A DNA stretch of 64,000 nt from Mameliella sp. MMSF_3455 (lineage in GTDB: Bacteria; Pseudomonadota; Alphaproteobacteria; Rhodobacterales; Rhodobacteraceae): NCBI RefSeq assembly GCF_030733205.1, contig NZ_JASHJL010000012.1, forward strand, positions 1 to 64,000, given 5' to 3'. Below are positions 1 to 8,771 of this stretch, piece by piece. The first letter of the stretch is position 1, and each line of letters begins with the position of its first letter. Both the position numbers and the translations under genes were made by a program. The notes beneath the pieces were generated by a model, which made no database searches, was not told the DNA's origin, and was given only the letters and a program-made list of their open reading frames with translations.

Positions 1-150
1 GATCAGCCCGGCCCCCCGACAACCCTGCTCGAACGGGGAAATCCGGCCCATTATCAAGTTTTCCGGAATAGAGTTGTCGGCATCCACTTGCTGGCCCGTT
101 GTCGGGCGTCAGGCTAGTTTCGGGGAAATCCTAATGTCCCAGAGGCTATT

Positions 151-984
151 ATGACCGCACGCTACTATGCACAGATGGGGGGACATCCTCCTCAAGAGCA
201 GATCATGACGGACCGCGCCGTGTTCACCGACGCCTATGCGGTAATCCCCAAGGGCACGATGCGCGACATCGTCACCAGCTTTCTGCCCTTCTGGGAAGAG
301 ACCCGCCTGTGGGTGCTGTCGCGTCCGCTGAGCGGCTTTGCCGAGACGTTTTCGCAATACATCATGGAAGTCGCGCCCGGGGGCGGGTCCGACAGGCCCG
401 AAACCGATCCCGGCGCCGAGGCCGTGATTTTCGTTGTCGAGGGCACGGGCACGCTGACCATCGACGGGACGGCCCATGCGCTGGAACCTGGCAGCTATGC
501 CTTCCTGCCGCCCGCGACCGACTGGACCTTGCGGAACACGGGAGACGCGTTGCTGAAGTTCCACTGGATCCGCAAAGCCTATGAGGCGGTCGAGGGACTG
601 CCCGCGCCCGAGGCCTTTGTGACCAACGAAAGGGACATCACGCCCGCCGCCATGCCCGGCACGGATGGCAAATGGGCGACCACGCGGTTCGTCGACCAGG
701 CTGATCTGCGCCACGACATGCATGTGACCATCGTGACGTTTGAACCGGGCGGCGTGATCCCCTTTGCCGAAACCCATGTCATGGAACACGGGCTTTACGT
801 TCTCGAAGGCAAGGCGGTCTACCGGCTCAACTCCGACTGGGTCGAGGTCGAGGCCGGGGATTACATGTGGCTGCGCGCCTTCTGCCCGCAGGCCTGCTAT
901 GCGGGCGGGCCGGGGCGTTTTCGCTACCTGCTCTACAAGGATGTGAACCGGCACATGCCGCTGCGGTTGACGGCGCGCGGCTGA
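151..984 (+). CDS. ughY: (S)-ureidoglycine aminohydrolase, bicupin
   Basis: 277 aa. Predicted to release ammonia from (S)-ureidoglycine, giving (S)-ureidoglycolate, a late step of urate/allantoin breakdown in the cytosol. The protein has two cupin halves (about residues 60-130 and 185-255). The second half contains the ETHVMEHG metal-binding stretch and the end has the YKDVNR segment, both typical of the YlbA/UGHY family, and the length is normal. An internal ATG at 205 is possible, but the upstream residues resemble the family N terminus, so 151 is preferred. It is transcribed away from the allA/puuE operon, which supplies the neighbouring steps, and is followed by a strong terminator. The enzyme that would make its substrate (allantoate amidohydrolase) is not in the window. 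Confidence 0.9.
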   Translation: MTARYYAQMGGHPPQEQIMTDRAVFTDAYAVIPKGTMRDIVTSFLPFWEETRLWVLSRPLSGFAETFSQYIMEVAPGGGSDRPETDPGAEAVIFVVEGTGTLTIDGTAHALEPGSYAFLPPATDWTLRNTGDALLKFHWIRKAYEAVEGLPAPEAFVTNERDITPAAMPGTDGKWATTRFVDQADLRHDMHVTIVTFEPGGVIPFAETHVMEHGLYVLEGKAVYRLNSDWVEVEAGDYMWLRAFCPQACYAGGPGRFRYLLYKDVNRHMPLRLTARG

Positions 985-1006
985 TCCGTACCAAGGCGGG
1001 ACCAAG

Positions 1007-1042
1007 AAGGGCCGGCATGGTTTCCATGCCGGCCCTTTTATT
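1007..1042 (+). terminator. Rho-independent terminator after ughY
   Basis: A 12-bp perfect stem (GGGCCGGCATGG / CCATGCCGGCCC) with a TTT loop is followed by TTTTATTAT. It ends the ughY transcript. Confidence 0.9.
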
Positions 1043-1074
1043 ATGCGATGGATGCCGTCGCACTGCGTGGCACG

Positions 1075-1104
1075 AAAAAAGGCCCGCTGGACACCAGCGG
1101 GCCT
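1075..1104 (-). terminator. Rho-independent terminator after the NCS2 permease
   Basis: Perfect stem GGCCCGCTGG / CCAGCGGGCC with an ACA loop. AAAAAA on the + strand becomes the U-run on the minus strand. It terminates the leftward puuE-allA-permease operon; together with the ughY terminator it insulates two converging transcripts. Confidence 0.9.
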
Positions 1105-1126
1105 TGGTCGTTTCTCGTAGAGTGGA

Positions 1127-2542
1127 TCAGTTCTGCTTCAGCGATCCGTCGCCGTGACCGGCCAAGCCCCCCGAGACCTCCTCGGTCGATTCATCGGCCA
1201 GTTCCTGCGGCAAGAGCAGGTTCAGCACGATGGCGATCAGGGCCGCGGGCAGGATGCCCGAGGTTGCCAGGACCTTGACGGTGCTGGGCAGGTACTGCAG
1301 CGCCTCGGGTTCGAGTTGCAGGCCAAGGCCCAGCGACAGGGCAATGGCAAAGATCACCATGTTGCGGCGGTTCCAGTGCACGTCCGACAGCATCGAGACA
1401 CCCGCCGCGACCACCATGCCGAACATCACGATCACGCCGCCTCCCAGGACCTCGATCGGGACCGAGGAGATGACGGCGCCGATCTTCGGCACCAGGCCGC
1501 AGAGGATCAGGAAGAAGGCGCCGATGGTGACGACGGTCCGGCTCATGACGCCGGTCATGGCGATCAGACCGACGTTCTGGCTGAACGAAGTGTTGGGGAG
1601 GGCGCCGAACAGGCCGGAAATCGCCGTGCCGATCCCGTCGGCAAAGGTCGCCCCCTGGATTTCCTTGTCCGTCGCTTCGCGACCCGCGCCGCCTTTGGTG
1701 ATGCCCGACACGTCGCCCACGGTTTCCACCGCCGAGACAAAGGACATCAGGCAGAAGCCGACAACCGCCGCGACAGAGAATTCCAGCCCGAAGTGAAGCG
1801 GGTTCGGCAGCGCGAAAGAGGCCGCCCGGCCGACGTTGCCAAGATTGACCTGTCCCAACATGAAAGCCAGCGCATAGCCGACCAGCAGGCCCACCAGCAC
1901 CGCCGAGACCGACAGCATGCCACGGGCAAAGAATTTCAGCCCCAGCGTCACGATGATCACCGTCCCCGCCATCAGCCAGTTGATGCCCGATCCGTATTCA
2001 GGTGTTCCGATGGCCGGAACGCCGCCAGCCGCGTACTGGACCCCGACCTTGACCAGGGCCAGGCCGATCATCGTCACCACCAGCCCGGTGACAAGCGGCG
2101 GCAGGGCAAACCGGATCTTGCCAATGAAAAGGCCCAGGAAGGCGTGGAAAATGCCGCCTGCCAGGATGCCGCCCATCAGTACGGCAATGGCGTCCACGCC
2201 CTTGCCGGCGACCAGCGGGATCATGATCGGGATGAAGGCAAAGGATGTGCCCTGGACGATCGGCAGACGCGCGCCCACCGGGCCAAGGCCGATGGACTGG
2301 AACAGCGTCGCGATGCCGGCAAAGAACATCGACATCTGGATCATGTAGATCATCTGCGGGAAATCGGGTGAGTTCGAGCCGAAGCCGAAGCCCGCCGCGC
2401 CGCAGACGATGATGGCAGGGGTCACGTTCGAAACGAACATGGCCAGCACATGCTGGATGCCCAGTGGCACCGCCTTGTGCAAGGGTGGGGTGTAATTCGG
2501 GTCGCGGAGCTGCGCCGGTGTCCCGATGGATGTGTCGGCCAT
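1127..2542 (-). CDS. NCS2-family purine (xanthine/urate) permease
   Basis: 471 aa polytopic inner-membrane protein with roughly 12-14 hydrophobic helices, of the nucleobase:cation symporter-2 family. The segment around residues 315-325 (GALPNTSFSQNVG) is the family signature loop, and GGVIVMFGMV follows in a later helix. It is the last gene of the leftward puuE-allA-permease operon, 50 bp after allA, so the likely cargo is urate or xanthine rather than uracil. Substrate assignment is by context only. Confidence 0.88.
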   Translation of the reverse strand: MADTSIGTPAQLRDPNYTPPLHKAVPLGIQHVLAMFVSNVTPAIIVCGAAGFGFGSNSPDFPQMIYMIQMSMFFAGIATLFQSIGLGPVGARLPIVQGTSFAFIPIMIPLVAGKGVDAIAVLMGGILAGGIFHAFLGLFIGKIRFALPPLVTGLVVTMIGLALVKVGVQYAAGGVPAIGTPEYGSGINWLMAGTVIIVTLGLKFFARGMLSVSAVLVGLLVGYALAFMLGQVNLGNVGRAASFALPNPLHFGLEFSVAAVVGFCLMSFVSAVETVGDVSGITKGGAGREATDKEIQGATFADGIGTAISGLFGALPNTSFSQNVGLIAMTGVMSRTVVTIGAFFLILCGLVPKIGAVISSVPIEVLGGGVIVMFGMVVAAGVSMLSDVHWNRRNMVIFAIALSLGLGLQLEPEALQYLPSTVKVLATSGILPAALIAIVLNLLLPQELADESTEEVSGGLAGHGDGSLKQN

Positions 2543-2592
2543 GATGTTTCCTCCGTTGGATGCGGGTGCCGGCTCCTCCTCCGGCGGCCCGT

Positions 2593-3078
2593 TCAGGTTT
2601 CGATTTCGTAAGGCTCCTCGAACCAGTGTTCTTCCAGGTTCGGACCCTCTCCGATCCGGTCCACAACCGCGAAAAGACCCGGAGCCGCCAGCGGCGTCAG
2701 GACGCCGTGCCAGGTTCCGCGGTGAAAGTTGATGGCCTGCCCCGGTGTGGTCAAAAAGGCGCGGGGCCGCCCCGGTTTGCCGTCGTCATCCTTGGCGACG
2801 ACAACCAGGAAACCGTCCATGCTCATCGGGATGAAGCACTGACTGCCCTCGGGGTGACGTTCGACCATCTCCAGCGACAGGGGCAGGCTGCGCGGTTCTG
2901 CCTTGAACAGGCTGACGCCCGGGCGCCCCCCGGCAAAGTCAAGCTGCGCGCGGTCATGGAAACGGCCGCAAAGCCCCTGGTTGATGATCTTGTCGGCCTC
3001 GCCCGCCGTGTCGATCACGTCGCCGAAACCGGCAAAGGCCTCGTGGGTCAGGGGGGCTGCGACGATGCTGCGGCTCAT
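2593..3078 (-). CDS. allA: Ureidoglycolate lyase
   Basis: 161 aa, normal for AllA. It splits (S)-ureidoglycolate into glyoxylate and urea. The family stretches FHDRAQLDF (about residue 42) and NFHRGTWHGVL (about residue 117, with the conserved histidines) are present. The ATG overlaps the puuE stop codon (ATGA), so the two genes are translationally coupled. It uses the product of UghY, encoded 1.6 kb away on the other strand. Confidence 0.9.
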   Translation of the reverse strand: MSRSIVAAPLTHEAFAGFGDVIDTAGEADKIINQGLCGRFHDRAQLDFAGGRPGVSLFKAEPRSLPLSLEMVERHPEGSQCFIPMSMDGFLVVVAKDDDGKPGRPRAFLTTPGQAINFHRGTWHGVLTPLAAPGLFAVVDRIGEGPNLEEHWFEEPYEIET

Positions 3079-4499
3079 GCGGTGAATTTCTCCTCCAGGC
3101 GCAATTCGGCGATCCGCTCCACCTGGCGGCAGGCCTCGGCGAATTCGGTGTCGCGGTCATTGGCAACGCGGCGCTTGAAGGCCTCCATGATCGTGGCCTT
3201 GGTGTTGTCACGGACCGCGATGATGAAAGGAAAGCCGAACTTTTCGGTGTAGGCGGTGTTCAATTCGGTAAAGGCAGCGCGTTCCTCGTCGGTCAGCGCA
3301 TCCAGCCCGACAGAGGCCTGTTCCGCCGTCGACTCCGCCGTCAGACGCTTGGCCTCGGCCAGTTTGCCGGCAAGGTCGGGGTGCGCGGTGAGCACGCCCA
3401 GGCGCCTGTCCTCGTCCGCGGCACGGAACGCCCGCGCCAGCGCCGAATGCACTCCCGCGGCGGTGTCATGGGTCGGCCCCAGTTCCAGCGCATGGGCACC
3501 CTCGGCAATCCAGGGGCTGTGCTCGAAGACGCCGCCAAATTCCGCCACAAAGCTGTCGCGGTCCATGTCGGAGGGGCGTTGGCGGGTCATCGGCGGGTGC
3601 TCCTTCGTCCAGTGTTCGGCGATCTGCAGGCGGGTGGCGAACCAGACACCCTCGTGCGATCGCATGTAGTCCAGCGCGCGTTTCAGCGCGGCCATCCGGC
3701 TGGGCCGTCCGATCAGCCGGCAATGCAGGCCGACCGACATCATCTTGGGTGCGCCATCCGTGCCCTCGGCGTAGAGAATGTCGAAGGAATCCTTCAGCAT
3801 CGCCTCGAACGGGTCGCCGTGGGTAAAGCCGGCCTGGATCGCAAAGCGCATGTCATTGCAATCCATAGTGTAAGGCACGATCAGCTGGTCGCGGCCATTC
3901 GCCCGGTGCCAATAGGGCAGATCATCCGCGTAACTGTCTGAAATATAGGCGAACTGACCTTCTTCTGCGGCAAGATCGACCGTGTTCATGGAGCACCGCC
4001 CCGTGTACCAGCCGCGCGGCGGCGTGCCGGTGACCTCTGTGTGCAGTGCGATCGCCTCGCGAATCTGCGCGCGCTCCTCTGCCTCGGTCATGTCCTTGTG
4101 TTCGATCCACTTCAGCCCGTGGCTGGCGATTTCCCAACCGGCCTCTTTCATGGCCTTGACCTGTTCCGGGGCCCGAGCCAGTGCCGTTGCGACGCCGTAG
4201 ACGGTCACCGGCAGGTCGCGCAGGGCGCGATGTACCCGCCAGAACCCGGCGCGCGCGCCGTATTCATAGATCGATTCCATGTTCCAGTGGCGCTGCCCCG
4301 GCCAGGGCTGCGCCCCGGTGATTTCAGACAGGAAGGCCTCGGAGGCGGGATCGCCATGCAGGGTGCAGTTCTCGCCGCCTTCCTCGTAGTTCAGAACGAT
4401 CTGGACGGCGATCCTGGCGCCGCCCGGCCAATTTGCGGCGGGCGGCGTGGCGCCATAGCCGGTCATGTCTCTTGGATAACGTGTCACTTCTGCCCTCAT
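3075..4499 (-). CDS. puuE: Bifunctional allantoinase (PuuE) / OHCU decarboxylase fusion
   Basis: 474 aa from the preferred start MRAEVTRYPRDM; the frame stays open 15 codons further upstream without a better start. The N-terminal part (about residues 1-305) is the polysaccharide-deacetylase-type allantoinase PuuE, with the YEEGGE, EIASHGLKWIEH and GWYTGR stretches. The C-terminal part (about 310-474) is 2-oxo-4-hydroxy-4-carboxy-5-ureidoimidazoline decarboxylase (UraD), with AHPDLAGKLA, an FTELNTAYTEKFGFPF stretch and IIAVR. It therefore makes S-allantoin from OHCU and opens it to allantoate. This fusion occurs in other alphaproteobacteria. It is first in the leftward operon and diverges from uraH, the preceding step. 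Confidence 0.92.
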   Translation of the reverse strand: MRAEVTRYPRDMTGYGATPPAANWPGGARIAVQIVLNYEEGGENCTLHGDPASEAFLSEITGAQPWPGQRHWNMESIYEYGARAGFWRVHRALRDLPVTVYGVATALARAPEQVKAMKEAGWEIASHGLKWIEHKDMTEAEERAQIREAIALHTEVTGTPPRGWYTGRCSMNTVDLAAEEGQFAYISDSYADDLPYWHRANGRDQLIVPYTMDCNDMRFAIQAGFTHGDPFEAMLKDSFDILYAEGTDGAPKMMSVGLHCRLIGRPSRMAALKRALDYMRSHEGVWFATRLQIAEHWTKEHPPMTRQRPSDMDRDSFVAEFGGVFEHSPWIAEGAHALELGPTHDTAAGVHSALARAFRAADEDRRLGVLTAHPDLAGKLAEAKRLTAESTAEQASVGLDALTDEERAAFTELNTAYTEKFGFPFIIAVRDNTKATIMEAFKRRVANDRDTEFAEACRQVERIAELRLEEKFTA

Positions 4500-4539
4500 C
4501 GAATTTGGGCATTCATAAACCAGAATAATCGGGCGGTTT

Positions 4540-4556
4540 TTCAAAAAGCGTTTGAA
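4540..4556. promoter_or_regulatory. Palindrome between puuE and uraH, candidate operator
   Basis: Perfect inverted repeat TTCAAA-N5-TTTGAA in the puuE/uraH divergent promoter region. Its form fits the T-N11-A pattern of LysR operators, and a LysR gene lies directly after uraH. Function is inferred. Confidence 0.4.
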
Positions 4557-4578
4557 GGAGCCTTAAGCCCCGCAAGTT

Positions 4579-4608
4579 TTGCACCAGGGGGCGAACCCGC
4601 CTTATAAG
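4579..4608 (+). promoter_or_regulatory. Sigma70-like promoter for uraH
   Basis: TTGCAC (-35, 4579-4584) and TATAAG (-10, 4603-4608) with an 18-bp spacer, 26 bp upstream of the uraH ATG. This is a sequence match only. Confidence 0.45.
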
Positions 4609-4633
4609 ACGGCAAGCAAGGGAGTTTGCAGCA

Positions 4634-4990
4634 ATGGCCGGATACCTGACGACCCATGTTCTCGACACTGCGCGCGGGTGCCCCGCAGAGGGCATCAAGA
4701 TCGCCCTTTACCGGGTTTCAGGAAACTCGCACCGGAAGATCGCCGAGACCGTAACCAATGACGACGGCCGTACCGATGCGCCGATCCTTCCGGCGGAGAA
4801 ATTCAAGACCGGCACTTACGAGCTGGTTTTCTTTGCCGGCGACTACCTGCGTCGGACCGGACAGGCGAACGACGAGATCCTGTTTCTGGATCAGGTGCCC
4901 ATTCGCTTTGGCATGTCGGATCCCGACGCCCATTATCATGTCCCGCTGTTGCTGTCGCCTTTCGGCATGAGTACCTATCGCGGCAGCTGA
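4634..4990 (+). CDS. uraH: 5-hydroxyisourate hydrolase
   Basis: 118 aa transthyretin-like protein that hydrolyses 5-hydroxyisourate to OHCU. It has the N-terminal THVLDTARG signature, the HYHVPLLLSPF stretch and the C-terminal YRGS tetrapeptide that distinguishes these hydrolases from transthyretins. It sits between PuuD (producer of its substrate) and the UraD domain of puuE (user of its product). The last 16 bp overlap the end of the convergent lysR gene. Confidence 0.95.
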   Translation: MAGYLTTHVLDTARGCPAEGIKIALYRVSGNSHRKIAETVTNDDGRTDAPILPAEKFKTGTYELVFFAGDYLRRTGQANDEILFLDQVPIRFGMSDPDAHYHVPLLLSPFGMSTYRGS

Positions 4991-5907
4991 ACCCGCTTTT
5001 CGGCGTCGCGGACGACGGCGCCGATGCGGTCTATCACGAATTCCATGAACATCCGTGTCTTGGGGTCCTGCCTGCGCCGATGGGTAAACAGGCAGGCCAT
5101 CTGGATGGGCTCCGGCGGCGTCTGCGTCGCGACGGGAACCAGACGACCGGCTTCAAGGTGATCCGCGATCTCGAAGATCGGCTTCAGCGCGATTCCATGT
5201 CCCCCAAGCGCCCAGTCGGTCAAAACGTCCCCGTCATCGGATTCGTAGCGGCCCGCGATCGGGAATTTGCGCACACCCTCCGGGGTCTTCAGCCGCCACT
5301 GGAATTCGGTCGCGCCGGGAAAGCGCAGGTTCAGGCATTCGTGCCCCTTTTCCAGGATCTCGTCGCCGGTCATCGGCGTGCCGCGCGCCTCCAGGTAGGA
5401 CGGCGCGGCGCAGAGCACCCTTTCGACATCCGAAATCTTGCGGATGCGCAGGTTGCTGTCCTCTGGCTGGCCAAGAAAGAACGCCAGGTCCAGGCCCTCG
5501 GTCGTCAGGTCGACCTTGCGGTCGGTCAGGCGCAGGCGCACGTTGACCTCCGGGTAGGTTTCCAGGAAGTCCGGGACCTGTGGTGCGATCAGGCGCCGTC
5601 CGACCCCCAGAGGGGCCGCCACGAACAGCGATCCCTTGGGGTTCTCGGTGATGCTGACCACCTGAGCCTCGGCGTTCTCGACCGATTCCAGTATCTCGCA
5701 GGCACCGCTGTAAAACGCCCGACCATGTTCCGTGGGTGTCAGGCTGCGCGTGGTGCGCTGGAACAGCCGAACGCTGAGATGTTCCTCAAGTTGGGATATT
5801 CGTGATGAAGTTACAGCCGGTGAAATGCGCAAGTCCCGCCCCGCTGCCGACATGCTGCCGAGTTCATAGACACGCACGAAGGTGCGGATATTGTCGAGAT
5901 AGGACAT
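4975..5907 (-). CDS. LysR-family regulator, probable regulator of puuD/urate genes
   Basis: 310 aa from MSYLDNIRTFVRVYE; the frame extends upstream, but a normal LysR N terminus starts here. The N-terminal winged helix-turn-helix (about residues 1-60) is followed by a substrate-binding domain with typical EGLDLAFFLG and GHGIALKP stretches. It is divergent from puuD, and a 9-bp inverted repeat spans the shared promoter and overlaps this gene's start codon, which suggests autoregulation. The gene tail-overlaps uraH. The effector is unknown; urate or a breakdown product is an inference from context. Confidence 0.85.
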   Translation of the reverse strand: MSYLDNIRTFVRVYELGSMSAAGRDLRISPAVTSSRISQLEEHLSVRLFQRTTRSLTPTEHGRAFYSGACEILESVENAEAQVVSITENPKGSLFVAAPLGVGRRLIAPQVPDFLETYPEVNVRLRLTDRKVDLTTEGLDLAFFLGQPEDSNLRIRKISDVERVLCAAPSYLEARGTPMTGDEILEKGHECLNLRFPGATEFQWRLKTPEGVRKFPIAGRYESDDGDVLTDWALGGHGIALKPIFEIADHLEAGRLVPVATQTPPEPIQMACLFTHRRRQDPKTRMFMEFVIDRIGAVVRDAEKRVQLPR

Positions 5908-5959
5908 TGTTCTGCTATTTTTGATGCTGCTTGGTATTCGGCAGCGATACCAGAACAAT
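5906..5959. promoter_or_regulatory. Divergent lysR-puuD control region with nested inverted repeats
   Basis: ATTGTTCTG (5906-5914) is the exact inverted complement of CAGAACAAT (5951-5959). Inside lies GGTAT-N9-ATACC (5933-5951). The left arm covers the first bases of the lysR start codon. This is likely the LysR binding site controlling puuD and lysR itself. Confidence 0.6.
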
Positions 5960-6007
5960 TTGGCTCCGCATAGTCTGCGGAGGATTCGACCCTTTAGGAG
6001 GCTTGCC

Positions 6008-7240
6008 ATGTACGACCTGGCCATCATGTGGGATTGGGCGGCCTTTGCCGTTCGCTGGCTGCATGTCATCACTGCCATCGCCTGGATTGGCTCATCGTTC
6101 TATTTCATCGCGCTGGACCTTGGCCTGCGGAAGGTGCCGCATCTGCCTGTCGGCGCACATGGCGAGGAATGGCAGGTCCACGGCGGCGGCTTCTATCACA
6201 TCCAGAAATACCTGGTCGCGCCCGAGCAGATGCCGGACCACCTGACCTGGTTCAAATGGGAAAGCTACGCCACCTGGCTGTCCGGCGCGGGGCTCTTGAT
6301 GATCGTCTACTGGGTCGGCGGAGAGCTGTTCCTGCTGGACCCGACCAAGGCGGACCTGTCGTTGTGGCAGGGCATCCTGATCTCGGCCGCGACGATCGGT
6401 GTGGGCTGGCTGCTGTACGATTTCCTGTGCAAGTCGAAACTGGGCGATTACCCGACCGCCATGATGCTGGTGCTGTTCCTGATCATCGTGGTGATGAGCT
6501 GGGGTCTGAACCAGGTGTTCACAGGACGCGCCGCGCTGCTGCATCTGGGGGCCTTCACGGCGACGATCATGACGGCCAACGTCTTTTTCATTATCATGCC
6601 GAACCAGCGCATCGTGGTGAAGGACCTGCAAGAAGGCCGCACCCCCGATCCCAAGTACGGCAAGATCGCCAAGCTGCGATCGACGCACAACAACTACCTG
6701 ACCTTGCCGGTCATTTTCCTGATGCTGTCGAACCACTATCCGCTGGCCTTTGCCACCGACTACGCCTGGATCATCGCCAGCCTCGTGTTCCTGATGGGGG
6801 TCACCATCCGGCACTACTTCAACTCGATGCATGCCCGCAAAGGTCAGCCGAACTGGACCTGGGCCGTCACGGTGGTGCTCTTCATCGTCATCGCCTGGCT
6901 GTCGACCGCGCCGATGCTGGACACCTATGACGAGGCCGAGGCGCGCCCGCTCTCGCCCTATGAACAGCAATTCGCCTCGGCCGAGGGGTTCTCGGAGGCC
7001 TACGACGTGGTTCTGGGCAACTGCTCGATGTGCCATGCGCGTGAACCCGTCTGGGACGGCGTGCTCTGGCCGCCCAAGGGCGTGGTGCTGGAGACGGAGT
7101 CCGACGTGGCCCGCCATGCCAAGCAGATCTTCCTGCAGTCCGGGGTGAGCCACGCGATGCCGCCGCCCAACGCGATCTCGACCATGGATGCCGAAAGTCG
7201 CGCAACGATCGTGGCATGGTACCGCGACGCGACGCGCTGA
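6008..7240 (+). CDS. puuD: Membrane urate hydroxylase with C-terminal cytochrome c domain
   Basis: 410 aa. The start is set by an AGGAGG ribosome site at 5996-6001, 6 nt before ATG 6008. The N-terminal ~310 residues form a multi-helix membrane domain (urate oxidase N-terminal family) and the C-terminal ~90 residues a c-type cytochrome with CSMCH as haem site and SHAMPPPNA carrying the likely Met ligand. PuuD oxidises urate to 5-hydroxyisourate using the respiratory chain rather than O2 with H2O2 release. It is followed in the pathway by UraH. It is divergent from lysR and probably controlled by it. Confidence 0.93.
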   Translation: MYDLAIMWDWAAFAVRWLHVITAIAWIGSSFYFIALDLGLRKVPHLPVGAHGEEWQVHGGGFYHIQKYLVAPEQMPDHLTWFKWESYATWLSGAGLLMIVYWVGGELFLLDPTKADLSLWQGILISAATIGVGWLLYDFLCKSKLGDYPTAMMLVLFLIIVVMSWGLNQVFTGRAALLHLGAFTATIMTANVFFIIMPNQRIVVKDLQEGRTPDPKYGKIAKLRSTHNNYLTLPVIFLMLSNHYPLAFATDYAWIIASLVFLMGVTIRHYFNSMHARKGQPNWTWAVTVVLFIVIAWLSTAPMLDTYDEAEARPLSPYEQQFASAEGFSEAYDVVLGNCSMCHAREPVWDGVLWPPKGVVLETESDVARHAKQIFLQSGVSHAMPPPNAISTMDAESRATIVAWYRDATR

Positions 7241-7252
7241 CGCCGCTGTCGT

Positions 7253-7405
7253 TCAGGCGGCGGGGTTCAGCGCCAGGCGCTTGAGCGGGATGCCCCTGTC
7301 GGCGGCGGCTTCGGGTCGCGGTGAAATCCCGCCATCGATCAGGACGATGTTGCTGCCAGGCATGAGGGGCTGCGGTTCGGCAGGTGAGATCAGTGGGCTT
7401 TCCAT
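7253..7405 (-). CDS. Small open frame, unrecognised
   Basis: 50 aa frame starting MESPLISPAEP and ending KRLALNPAA, directly downstream of puuD on the opposite strand. It has no clear ribosome site and no recognised domain. It adjoins a block of decayed genes, so it may be a gene remnant rather than a working gene. Confidence 0.25.
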   Translation of the reverse strand: MESPLISPAEPQPLMPGSNIVLIDGGISPRPEAAADRGIPLKRLALNPAA

Positions 7406-7465
7406 GAGGTCAGTTCTTTCCAGTTGGCAAAGTGAGAGGGGGCGGCGGCCTACATCGGGTCGCCG

Positions 7466-7995
7466 TCATTCATGGGTCATCAGCTTGAGTTTCATGCCTT
7501 CGGTCTCGTCCGCGTGGGCGATGGCCATGCCAGTCTCGTCCTCGCCGACGACCGAGAACATGACGCCGAACCAGCCATTGGCCAACAGATTCGACATCCA
7601 GGGCAGGGCGCCCTTGACGCGATAGCCGCCGTCGACGCGGACCGCCTTGAGCTTCAGTCTTTCGATCTCGGCAATGGCCTTCATCGGGTCCGACACGCTG
7701 GGGCCGCCCTGGATCTCGCCGGTGCCCCAGGCGGCAGTGATGCTCAAATCGCCTTCCAGCTGCAGTTCCAGCTTCTGCACAGTGATGTAGCGGCCACCGC
7801 ATTGGCGTGCAGACCGACTGCGATGCAGGATCTCAGCGCGGTCGGCGAGGCCTCGGAGGGGTTCGGCGCCGTGCCGTCGCCCAGCAGGGCCGGCGACAAG
7901 CCGCGAGTAATCCAGCGTGTCGCGGACATCGTTGATCGCGTAGCCAAGCCCGGAGGTGACGCCGAAGTATTCAGACCGGTCAATTTTTTGGTCAT
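7466..7995 (-). pseudogene. Remnant of an acyl-CoA dehydrogenase-like gene
   Basis: The readable C-terminal piece (7466-7780) contains VDGGYRVKGALPWMSNL, which resembles the middle beta-domain of acyl-CoA dehydrogenases. It stops after about 105 residues, far short of the usual ~380 with the flavin-binding helical domain. Upstream, similarity-like text hops between frames (for example GLHANAVAATSL lies in a different frame from the downstream piece). A stop codon closes the frame near 7995. I read it as truncated and frameshifted; the family call rests on the one motif region. Confidence 0.5.
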
Positions 7996-8328
7996 GAAAT
8001 CAGGTGGACTGCCCGTATTCGGGCTAAGGCATTTTGCAGTCAGGTAAAAACGCGGATTTTTTGAGCGGTTCAGGCGGATGGAAACCTTGTCGATATATGT
8101 TTGAAAATGCGTATCCGCCAGAATCACCCAGATGCCGCGAAATGTGCCTCTGTCACCGCGTCAGTGGAAAATCGGACCAATCTGTCTTGTATTTGCCTCC
8201 TGATGCGGGACGCGGGTATCGGCTCGTCCGCGCGCGACGGGCGCGGGCCGCAAGCGAAAGGTGCCGCACTGGATGATGGACTGAACGAGGTCTGCCTGGA
8301 TGACAGCGGCGGCTGGAGCTTTGCGTCG
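7996..8328. other. Stretch without recognisable gene inside the decayed block
   Basis: About 330 bases between the acyl-CoA dehydrogenase remnant and the TetR remnant. Part of it (around 8000-8190) is visibly more A/T-rich than the rest of the window. I see no intact gene, repeat or transposase fragment in it. Confidence 0.5.
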
Positions 8329-8771
8329 ATGCAGGCAAGGAACGCGCGTGACCGCATCATGAGCTCGGTCTCGCATCTTTTTGCAGCCACGGGTTCGACG
8401 CCAAGAGGATCGACGCCATCCTGGACCGGGCAGGCACCGCCAAGGCGCCGCTCTATCATCACTTCCGCTCCAAGGAATAGCTGATCTCGGCGGTTTTACA
8501 GGCCGAGGGCGACACCTGGCGTGATTGGTTCTTCTGGCGGCTGTCTCAGGTCGAAGGGCCTGCGCGCAACCGCCTGCCTGCGGTTTTCGACGTGCTGGAG
8601 GACCGGGTCGCCGCTCAGCATTCAGGCGACCCCAACTTTGCCCGCACGGCCCGGCGACTGGCGGACTGCCACCTGGATACGGTTCTGGCTCGGACGGGCC
8701 GAGAGCTTTTGCGCGACGCGGCGGCCTTCTCTGTTTGCGGTGCCTTGCCCTTTGCTGCTCGGACTGCATAA
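8329..8771 (+). pseudogene. Broken TetR-family regulator gene
   Basis: Translation in two frames gives a TetR-type N terminus: NARDRIMSSVSHLFAATG in one frame, then after a one-base shift near 8394 FDAKRIDAILDRAGTAK and PLYHHFRSKE. An in-frame TAG follows at 8478-8480, and the frame then continues (LISAVLQAEGDTWRDWFFWRL) to TAA at 8769-8771. The helix-turn-helix motif is recognisable, but a frameshift and a nonsense codon make it non-functional as written. The 5' end is approximate. Confidence 0.75.
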
